Source of the DNA: an uncultured Ruminococcus sp. | Lineage (GTDB): Bacteria > Bacillota > Clostridia > Oscillospirales > Ruminococcaceae | DNA: 24,216 bases | NCBI GenBank assembly: GCA_947175975.1 | Contig: CAMWOX010000008.1 | Location: 1-24,216 of the forward strand | Direction of reading: 5' to 3' | Shown here: in pieces, positions 1 through 5,537 of the stretch | How the letters are laid out: each line of letters opens with the position of its first letter | Numbering within the stretch: the first letter of the stretch is position 1 | The notes under the pieces: model-generated | What the model was told of the DNA's origin: nothing | The model's input: only the letters and a program-made list of their open reading frames with translations | The model's database searches: none | Position numbers and translations under genes: made by a program

Positions 1-59
1 AAGACGCTGAAGATTTTTCAGCACTTGCTCAAAAAACACCTGATCCACGGCATCGTAGT

Positions 60-224
60 TAGCAAAAACCAGATCCACCACTGCCCGGTCCTTCGCCAAA
101 ACCAGATCCGCCACGTCCTGAACCTCCGCCGAGACCAGAACCACCACGTCCTGCAACACCACCGAGACCAGAACCGCCACGTCCTGCTCCTCCACCGAGA
201 CCAGAACCGCCACGTCCTGCTCCT
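60..224 (+). repeat. Tandem 33-bp Pro-rich coding repeat with in-frame amber codon
   Basis: Five consecutive 33-bp units occur at 60-92, 93-125, 126-158, 159-191 and 192-224. The last two are identical and encode PPRPEPPRPAP; 126-158 is close (PPRPEPPRPAT); the first two are degenerate (QKPDPPLPGP after the TAG, and SPKPDPPRPEP). All are in the frame of the following coding region. The first codon of unit 1 is TAG where the first codon of unit 2 is TCG, a one-base difference. Extended Pro-rich repeats of this sort usually act as wall-spanning or flexible linkers. Confidence 0.85.
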
Positions 225-233
225 CCTTCCAGA

Positions 234-851
234 ATGACATCTGTTCCGCAGGATACTGAGACCATTCCCGTGATGGCACAACCTGAAATTCCTGCGCCGA
301 TTCTTGAAGTAGAGCCTGAACCAGTTGTAGAAGTCCTTCCGGAAAATGAACCGGAGCCGGAACTGGAAGAGCCGATTCTGCCAGAATACATCCAACCTGT
401 CGCTCCCACTCTCCCCAGTGAATGGACAGCACAGGAAGCGTATGAGAAACATAACAGCGCAGAGGGGATGCTTTATGTTGTTGCCTCCACAGCAGACAGT
501 GCCTATCCTGTTCCGAATGCCAGAGTCATTATTTCCAGCGAAATTGACGGCAAACCCAATCTGAATTATATTTTAAAAACAGACGAAAGCGGTATTACAC
601 CGACTGTAACGCTCCCTGCACCGCCGGCATCCCTGTCACAGACACCAGGGAATGCCAAGCCTTACGCTATTTACGATGTCCGGATTCAAGCTGCAGGCTA
701 TTTCCGGGAAGAAGCAAAGGAAGTCCCCGTTTTCGCCGGCATTACGTCCCGACAGGTATTCCCGATGATTCCGCTGCCGCTTGCCGTGAGTGAAGATGCG
801 GAAACACTGCAAATCCCATCCCAGGATGTGGATGTGAATACAAATAATTAG
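234..851 (+). CDS. Pro-rich protein with carboxypeptidase-regulatory-like domain (N-terminus interrupted or outside window)
   Basis: The reading frame from the ATG at 234 gives 205 residues. Residues about 15-55 are Pro/Glu-rich; residues about 75-195 form a beta-rich domain of the carboxypeptidase-regulatory/transthyretin-like type, with the family-like features 'YPVPNARVIISS', 'TDESGITPTVTLPAPP', 'YAIYDVRIQAAGYF' and 'VPVFAGITSRQ'. From memory, proteins of this type sit directly upstream of SpoIID-like peptidoglycan-binding proteins in clostridia, as here. No Shine-Dalgarno sequence precedes the ATG at 234, and the same frame continues upstream through Pro-rich repeats to an in-frame TAG at 60-62, so 234 is probably not the ancestral start. 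The gene may be a 5'-truncated pseudogene or the stop a sequencing error. It ends 15 bp before the next gene, whose ribosome binding site overlaps this stop codon. Probably acts at the cell or spore surface; this is inference. Confidence 0.6.
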   Translation: MTSVPQDTETIPVMAQPEIPAPILEVEPEPVVEVLPENEPEPELEEPILPEYIQPVAPTLPSEWTAQEAYEKHNSAEGMLYVVASTADSAYPVPNARVIISSEIDGKPNLNYILKTDESGITPTVTLPAPPASLSQTPGNAKPYAIYDVRIQAAGYFREEAKEVPVFAGITSRQVFPMIPLPLAVSEDAETLQIPSQDVDVNTNN

Positions 852-866
852 GGAGATGATCTGACC

Positions 867-2273
867 TTGCTGACTGGTGAACCCTTTATCCCCAGAGAAA
901 TTACCGTCCATCTTGGTGCACCGGATGAGGACGCTGCCAACATTACGTTGTCGTTCTCGGACTATATCAAGAATGTTGCATCCAGTGAAGTCTATCCGAC
1001 ATGGCCGGAAAATGCACTCCGGGCGAATATTTATGCGATTGTATCATTTGCACTGAACCGGATCTACACAGAATGGTACAGATCCAGAGGCTACCCGTTT
1101 GATATTACATCCGTAACGCAGTATGACCAGAAATTTATTGAAAACCGAGAAATTTATGACACCATTTCCAATCTGGTGGATGAATTATTTGATGATTACA
1201 TCCGTCGTGAGGGCAATATTGAGCCATTATTTGCGGCATTCTGCAATGGTACAACTGTTACTTGCAGCGGTCTGTCCCAGTGGGGGACTGTCGATCTAGC
1301 AAATCAAGGTCTCCTGCCCTATCAGATTTTGCAATATTATTATGGAGATGATATTACCATCGTGAAAAATGCACCTGTCCGGACAGCAGAAGCATCCTAT
1401 CCGGGAGAAGTCCTTGCACCGGGATCATCCGGTATTCCGGTACAGACGATGCAGATCCAGTTAAACCGGATTTCCAGAAACTATCCGGCAATTCCGAAGA
1501 TTCCGGATGCCAATGGTGTTTACGATTCTGCCACGGAATCCGCTGTAAGAACATTTCAGGGAATCTTTAACCTACCGCAGAACGGTGTGGTTGACAAGGC
1601 AACATGGTACAAGATTGAATATGTCTACACGAGTGTGAAACACCTTGCGGAACTGGATTCCGAGGGAATCACAGTGGAAGAACTGCCCTTCCAGTTCACA
1701 GAAACGCTTGTACCCAATATGCGCAATGAGCAGGTCAGGGGACTGCAATATTTCCTGGCTGTTGTAGGTGCATATTACGAAGAAGTCGAACGGATTGAGA
1801 TCACAGGAACTTATGACCAGCAGACAGAGGATGCTGTCAAATCTTTTCAGAGACTGTTCGGTTTATCACAGACAGGTGTCGTGGATGAGACAACCTGGGA
1901 TTTCATTTTTCGTGCATATGCCGGCATTGTGGAATCCATTCCGGTGGACGTTGCGGACTATGTGCCTGTACCATATCCGGGAAATGTTATGCAGGAAGGC
2001 GTGACGAGCGAATATGTGAGAATCCTTCAGGAATATTTGAGCTTTATCCATGAAACAATCCCAGAGATTCCGGCGGTGCGGAATACGGGCTATTTTGGTC
2101 CTCTGACAAAAGCATCCGTGACCGCATTTCAGCGATTTGAGGGACTGCCTCAGAACGGTGTTGTTGGTGTTGTCACATGGGATGCAATCGGAGGATTGTA
2201 TTCTGATCTGAAATTCGGCTACGGCAAACGTCCTTATCAGGCACCAGGCTATACGATCCGTGCAGATGCATAA
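867..2273 (+). CDS. SpoIID-like domain protein with three peptidoglycan-binding modules
   Basis: A 468-residue protein starting at TTG 867; AGGGAG at 850-855 overlaps the upstream stop and is 11 nt away. Residues about 30-165 resemble the SpoIID/LytB fold: 'YIKNVASSEVYPTWP' places Glu41 where SpoIID carries its conserved Glu, and 'GLSQWGTVDLANQG...ILQYYYGD' matches the family's GMSQWG...ILxxYY end. Cys126 and Cys133 lie just before GLSQWG, where SpoIID proteins carry metal-binding Cys. Three PG_binding_1 modules follow at about 190-255, 287-350 and 382-447, each with the 'G.(Y/F)...T..AV..FQ...L...G.V...TW' signature. SpoIID proteins cleave glycan strands of denuded peptidoglycan during engulfment; whether this one is catalytic is unknown. 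No signal peptide is visible. The nearby spoVA genes and the paralogous downstream gene suggest a spore or wall role. The start could also be CTG 861. Confidence 0.85.
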   Translation: MLTGEPFIPREITVHLGAPDEDAANITLSFSDYIKNVASSEVYPTWPENALRANIYAIVSFALNRIYTEWYRSRGYPFDITSVTQYDQKFIENREIYDTISNLVDELFDDYIRREGNIEPLFAAFCNGTTVTCSGLSQWGTVDLANQGLLPYQILQYYYGDDITIVKNAPVRTAEASYPGEVLAPGSSGIPVQTMQIQLNRISRNYPAIPKIPDANGVYDSATESAVRTFQGIFNLPQNGVVDKATWYKIEYVYTSVKHLAELDSEGITVEELPFQFTETLVPNMRNEQVRGLQYFLAVVGAYYEEVERIEITGTYDQQTEDAVKSFQRLFGLSQTGVVDETTWDFIFRAYAGIVESIPVDVADYVPVPYPGNVMQEGVTSEYVRILQEYLSFIHETIPEIPAVRNTGYFGPLTKASVTAFQRFEGLPQNGVVGVVTWDAIGGLYSDLKFGYGKRPYQAPGYTIRADA

Positions 2274-2306
2274 CCATTGAACATGATCAGAAAGTGAAGT
2301 GATTCC

Positions 2307-2828
2307 ATGTCTTATACACAGCAGCAGAAAAAAGAACATATTCAGGAGCTGCAAAAATATTTATTTGTAATTTCATGTTATGACAACAGAGTTTCTCCCA
2401 TGATTCCGAATGGGATCTATGATCAAAAAACACAGGAGGCTGTCCGGCAGTTCCAGGAAATTTACAAACTCACAGTAAACGGCGAAGTCAACGAAACGAC
2501 TTGGAATAAGATTGTTACTGTCTATAAAAGTCTGATTAATGATACCCCCACTTGTCTGAACGCATTTCCACAGAATAAGAATGCTGTGATGCGTTCCGGT
2601 GATAGCTGTTTCACGGTAACAGTGATCCAAGCAGTGTTATTTTCACTTTCCAAACAGTACAATAATATCCCGGGTGTTTCCATCACAGGAGACTTCAACA
2701 CAGAGACGGCACAGGCGGTGCAGTTATTCCAGAACATGTGCGCACTACCTGTAACCGGGGATGTGGACTGCAAGACCTGGAACATGTTAGCACAAGTTGG
2801 CTGTGAGCTGAAAAATGAAAAATTATAA
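2307..2828 (+). CDS. Small protein with two peptidoglycan-binding (PG_binding_1) modules
   Basis: A 173-residue protein made almost entirely of two PG_binding_1 modules, at about residues 7-72 and 105-168. Both show the helical-bundle signature: 'GIYDQKTQEAVRQFQEIY...VNGEVNETTW' and 'GDFNTETAQAVQLFQNMC...VTGDVDCKTW'. There is no catalytic domain, signal peptide or membrane segment, so it can only be predicted to bind murein. It lies 33 bp after the SpoIID-like gene, and its modules are of the same subtype, which suggests duplication from that gene. The ribosome binding site (AAGTGA before ATG 2307) is modest. A strong terminator 8 bp after the stop makes it the last gene of the cluster. The family assignment is firm; the biological role is not. 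Confidence 0.85.
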   Translation: MSYTQQQKKEHIQELQKYLFVISCYDNRVSPMIPNGIYDQKTQEAVRQFQEIYKLTVNGEVNETTWNKIVTVYKSLINDTPTCLNAFPQNKNAVMRSGDSCFTVTVIQAVLFSLSKQYNNIPGVSITGDFNTETAQAVQLFQNMCALPVTGDVDCKTWNMLAQVGCELKNEKL

Positions 2829-2835
2829 TACATGC

Positions 2836-2862
2836 AAGGCGGATTTTTTCCGCCTTTTTTTT
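2836..2862 (+). terminator. Intrinsic terminator of the peptidoglycan-binding cluster
   Basis: An 8-bp perfect stem (AAGGCGGA at 2836-2843, TCCGCCTT at 2849-2856) with a 5-nt T loop is followed by a T run ending at 2862. It lies 8 bp after the stop of the preceding gene. Confidence 0.92.
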
Positions 2863-2891
2863 GAAAAAAAATCAAAATTTTTTAAAAATTA

Positions 2892-2920
2892 TTGACAAAA
2901 CTTAGATTATATGTTATAAT
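2892..2920 (+). promoter_or_regulatory. Sigma-A promoter of the pentapeptide-repeat gene
   Basis: TTGACA (2892-2897) and TATAAT (2915-2920) are both perfect consensus with 17-nt spacing, plus an extended -10 TG at 2912-2913. The predicted transcript start is near 2927, leaving a leader of about 70 nt. The gene is therefore expected to be strongly transcribed independently of its neighbours. Confidence 0.88.
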
Positions 2921-2966
2921 AAATTTAATTATATCTAATTTAATATTTACAGATGTAATTAAATTT
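2921..2966. repeat. 10-bp perfect inverted repeat around the transcript start of the pentapeptide-repeat gene
   Basis: AAATTTAATT at 2921-2930 and its exact complement AATTAAATTT at 2957-2966 are separated by 26 bp. The left arm abuts the -10 box and covers the expected transcript start. It could be an operator or a 5' leader stem. All arms are A/T, in an AT-rich stretch, so a chance match is possible. Confidence 0.4.
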
Positions 2967-2995
2967 AAGAATTGATAATATCAGGAGGAATAATT

Positions 2996-3931
2996 ATGAA
3001 CAAATCAATAGGTACAGTGATAGCAATTTCAGCAATAGTCGCCATTGGAACTGCGGTAAGAAGAAAATTTCATTATGATGAAGATGGTTTTAACGCTTAT
3101 GGATATAATAAAGGGGGCTATAACCGAGAAGGATTTAATAAAGAGGGTTATAATAAAGAAGGCTACGATAAAGATGGTTATGATAAAGAGGGCTATGATA
3201 GAAATGGTTATGATAAAGACGGCTATAACAAAAATGGTTACAATTGCAATGGATTCAACAGTAAGGGCTACGATAGAAGCGGATATGACCGTTATGGCTA
3301 TGATGAATTAGGTTACGACAGAAATGGCTGGAATAAAGAAGGTTATGACAAACGAGGTTACAACAGAAGCGGTTGGAATAAAGAGGGTTATAACGAACAG
3401 GGTTACGACAGAACGGGATTTAATCGCTATGGATATGATATATATGGATTTAATAAAAATGGTGTTGATGAGGGAGGAAAAAATAAGGAACATTATTATG
3501 GAGAAGTTTGTAAAATAATTGATTATTCAAACGAAGCTTCTGATCAATGCAAAGAAATAAAACTTAATTATGCACTTAGTAACTTTAAAAAGAAAACAAA
3601 ATTTAGTTATGCACTTAATAACATTAGAAAAGGGATAGAAACATGTATAGAGTGTGTGATCTCTCATTGTAATGGAAGTTTCAATCCTAACAATCTTGAT
3701 GAAAACATAAAATACTGCGAAAAAAATTATTTACTTGACAACAAATTAATAAAAAAAGTTCGTAAGGCTAAAAATATTTGTAACCCATTTCAACACAATA
3801 CTAACGAAAAGATTGAACATAAACAGGTTGATTTTTGCTGTAAAACCTTAGGGGATTTGTTAACAGCTGTGAAAGAAGAGATCGGATTACAAAAATTTTC
3901 TTTCGCTTCTAAATCTGTTGAAAATGGCTGA
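2996..3931 (+). CDS. Membrane-anchored aromatic pentapeptide-repeat protein with HEPN-like C-terminal domain
   Basis: I do not recognise a named family for this 311-residue protein. The start is ATG 2996, preceded by a perfect AGGAGG at 2983-2988; an upstream in-frame ATG at 2972 has no such site. Residues 4-21 are hydrophobic and followed by RRK (22-24), which suits a membrane anchor with the rest in the cytoplasm, though the topology is not certain. Residues 27-161 are 27 uninterrupted pentapeptides of form [Y/F/W][D/N]xxG. Residues about 170-300 look helical and Cys-rich; 'NNIRKGIETCIE' and 'RKAKNICNPFQHN' (N263, H267) recall DUF4145/HEPN domains, where an N-x3-H element is conserved, but the canonical R-x4-6-H is not intact. 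The gene is AT-rich relative to its neighbours, has its own consensus promoter and lies between two terminators, suggesting a separately acquired unit. Function unknown; an RNA-targeting or stress/defence role would be speculation. Confidence 0.8.
   Translation: MNKSIGTVIAISAIVAIGTAVRRKFHYDEDGFNAYGYNKGGYNREGFNKEGYNKEGYDKDGYDKEGYDRNGYDKDGYNKNGYNCNGFNSKGYDRSGYDRYGYDELGYDRNGWNKEGYDKRGYNRSGWNKEGYNEQGYDRTGFNRYGYDIYGFNKNGVDEGGKNKEHYYGEVCKIIDYSNEASDQCKEIKLNYALSNFKKKTKFSYALNNIRKGIETCIECVISHCNGSFNPNNLDENIKYCEKNYLLDNKLIKKVRKAKNICNPFQHNTNEKIEHKQVDFCCKTLGDLLTAVKEEIGLQKFSFASKSVENG
3074..3478 (+). repeat. 27 tandem 15-bp coding units ([Y/F/W][D/N]xxG array)
   Basis: Exactly 27 units of 15 bp (405 bp) run without a break or frame slip. 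The first residue of each unit is Tyr 17 or more times, Phe several times, Trp twice and Val only in the last; the second is always Asp or Asn; the fifth is always Gly. The variable positions are mostly Lys, Arg, Glu, Asp or Asn. Glycine codons alternate GGT/GGC over several central units, and a three-unit block starting WNKEG occurs twice in tandem at protein residues 112-141. Confidence 0.95.
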
Positions 3932-3981
3932 TCCCCGGATCAGATAATCTAAAAAATAATTTCAAAAATAAAATATTTTTC

Positions 3982-4020
3982 AATACTGTTCTGAGTTGTG
4001 AAAGGACAGTATTTTTTTTT
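3982..4020 (+). terminator. Intrinsic terminator after the pentapeptide-repeat gene
   Basis: AATACTGT (3982-3989) pairs with ACAGTATT (4006-4013); three further pairs including one G-U extend the stem inward. A run of T follows to 4020. It separates this gene from spoVAD. Confidence 0.85.
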
Positions 4021-4064
4021 CAGATCCGGTTATAATACTAAAAAAATATTCAGGGAGGAATTAC

Positions 4065-5087
4065 ATGCCAAAAAGAGTCTATTCCAGTCTGTGCTTTGAA
4101 ACTCATCCCAGTATTTATAGTTTCGCCAGTATTGCCGGACAGAAAGAGGGCGAAGGGCCAATGCGGAATTACTTCGACCAGATCCAGCAGGACGCTTCTT
4201 TCGGAGAAAAAAATTGGGAAAAAGCAGAGAGTCGTCTGCAATCCGAAACATTTCAGCTTGCACTCCAGAAAGCCAGATTAAAGCCATTCGATATTGATTG
4301 TATGGTTGCTGGAGACCTGATCAATCAATGCACCGGATCAAGCTTTGCTGTCAGAGAAACAAAAATCCCATTTCTAGGCGTTTATGGTGCATGTTCCACC
4401 ATGGCGGAAAGCTTGTTGTTAGCCGGAATGCTCGTTGACGGCGGCTATTCATTCCGGACAGCGGCTGTCACTTCTTCGCATTTTTCCACGGCAGAAAGAC
4501 AATTCCGGTTTCCGTTATCCTATGGCGGACAGAGAACCCCTACTTCCCAGTGGACATGTACCGCATCCGGTGCAGCGATTGTGTCCTCCGAGGGAGGCGC
4601 TCCCTATCTGATGGGCGGCTGTATCGGCAAAATCAATGATCTAGGTGTGACGGATTCCACCAATATGGGAGCTGCAATGGCTCCTGCGGCAGCAGATACG
4701 ATCCAAAGATATTTAGGCGATACCAAGACATGCCCGGAAGATTATGATGCCATTGTCACAGGAGATCTGGGCAATATCGGTTCGCCCTTGCTGATTGATC
4801 TGTTACTGAAGCAGAATGTCGATATTTCCCGTGTACACCAGGACTGCGGTTCGCTGATGTTTGATGAACAACAGCAGGACACCCATGCAGGCGGTTCAGG
4901 GTGCGGCTGTTCTGCTAGCATTCTATGCGGTTATTTCCTGCCGAAATTACAAAATAACGAATTTAAGAAAATTCTCTTTGCGGCAACCGGTGCATTGCTT
5001 TCTGCCATGTCTCCACAGCAGGGAGAAAGCATTCCCGGAATCTGCCATCTTGTAGAAATTCGTAGTGAGGAGGGATTGCATTCCTGA
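4065..5087 (+). CDS. spoVAD: Stage V sporulation protein AD
   Basis: A 340-residue protein, the normal length for SpoVAD. It has the thiolase-like fold of the family, with 'FDIDCMVAGDLINQCTGSSFAVR', 'PFLGVYGACSTMAESLLLAG' (Cys110 at the position of the thiolase nucleophile), 'HFSTAERQFRFPLSYGGQR' and 'VTGDLGNIG'. SpoVAD is a cytoplasmic-side component of the SpoVA channel, which moves dipicolinic acid with calcium into the forespore and out at germination; in Bacillus SpoVAD binds dipicolinic acid. GGGAGG at 4053-4058 is 6 nt before ATG 4065. The stop overlaps the spoVAE start by one base (TGATG), so the two are coupled. Forespore-specific (sigma-G) transcription is usual for this operon, but I could not identify such a promoter here with confidence. 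The usual first gene, spoVAC, is absent upstream. Confidence 0.96.
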   Translation: MPKRVYSSLCFETHPSIYSFASIAGQKEGEGPMRNYFDQIQQDASFGEKNWEKAESRLQSETFQLALQKARLKPFDIDCMVAGDLINQCTGSSFAVRETKIPFLGVYGACSTMAESLLLAGMLVDGGYSFRTAAVTSSHFSTAERQFRFPLSYGGQRTPTSQWTCTASGAAIVSSEGGAPYLMGGCIGKINDLGVTDSTNMGAAMAPAAADTIQRYLGDTKTCPEDYDAIVTGDLGNIGSPLLIDLLLKQNVDISRVHQDCGSLMFDEQQQDTHAGGSGCGCSASILCGYFLPKLQNNEFKKILFAATGALLSAMSPQQGESIPGICHLVEIRSEEGLHS

Positions 5088-5455
5088 TGCAGATCATCTT
5101 AGAATTACTGAAAGCGTTTTTTGTCGGCGGTGTGATCTGTGCTGTCGGACAATTATTCATTGATTACACCAAACTGACACCTGCCAGAATCCTGACATCT
5201 TATGTGATTGCAGGTGTGATTTTATCCGCAGTGGGCATCTATCAGCCATTGGTGGAATTTGCGGGTGCAGGTGCAACCGTACCTTTAACAGGCTTCGGAC
5301 ATCTGCTTGCACAGGGTGTCCGTGATGCGATTGCAGAAAAAGGAGCATTAGGGATTCTATCAGGCGGTATGGGTGCGGCTGCCGGAGGAATCACAGCAGC
5401 ATTGCTTGCCGGATTGCTTGCATCACTTTGTTTCAAAAAACGCATGAAAACCTGA
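5087..5455 (+). CDS. spoVAE: Stage V sporulation protein AE
   Basis: A 122-residue hydrophobic protein of SpoVAC/SpoVAE type. Membrane segments are apparent at about residues 8-25, 36-52, 60-80 and 92-115, and 'GGVICAVGQLFIDYTKLTPARILTSYVIAGV' regions are characteristic of the family. The tail is basic (KKRMK). SpoVAE is an integral membrane part of the SpoVA channel for dipicolinic acid uptake into spores and release at germination. It overlaps the stop of spoVAD by one base, and GAGGAGGG upstream within spoVAD provides a ribosome binding site. A hairpin downstream ends the operon. In organisms with a minimal set, SpoVAC, SpoVAD and SpoVAE form the conserved core, so a spoVAC elsewhere would be expected. 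Confidence 0.94.
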   Translation: MQIILELLKAFFVGGVICAVGQLFIDYTKLTPARILTSYVIAGVILSAVGIYQPLVEFAGAGATVPLTGFGHLLAQGVRDAIAEKGALGILSGGMGAAAGGITAALLAGLLASLCFKKRMKT

Positions 5456-5468
5456 AAGCATGATAACA

Positions 5469-5496
5469 AAGCCCCCTACTCATGTAGGAGGCTTTT
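5469..5496. terminator. Intrinsic terminator between convergent spoVAE and LRR-dockerin genes
   Basis: AAGCCCCCTAC (5469-5479) pairs with GTAGGAGGCTT (5484-5494) with one mismatch around a TCAT loop, followed by TTTT on the plus strand. On the minus strand the trailing T tract is TTTGTT, so it may serve both convergent genes. Confidence 0.78.
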
Positions 5497-5537
5497 ATCA
5501 GCTAAAAATCAAACAATTTTAAAACAATTCTAAAAAA

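Noticed and set aside
59..409. Gly/Ser-rich open frame on the minus strand (GGSGLGGGAGRGG repeats)
   Set aside because: It is the antisense shadow of the Pro-rich repeats; the plus frame runs into a recognisable domain.
849..851. TAG between the first two genes as a readthrough or recoded stop
   Set aside because: The downstream gene has its own ribosome binding site overlapping this stop, and related gene pairs are separate proteins, so it is an ordinary stop.
3074..3478. CRISPR array or recent microsatellite
   Set aside because: The 15-bp units have no spacers, vary at synonymous sites and preserve one reading frame with a fixed amino-acid pattern, so this is a coding repeat.
3074..3478. 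Classic pentapeptide-repeat (A[D/N]LxX) beta-helix of the Qnr/MfpA type
   Set aside because: The period is five, but the central Leu/Phe and Ala positions are missing; the pattern here is aromatic-D/N-x-x-Gly.
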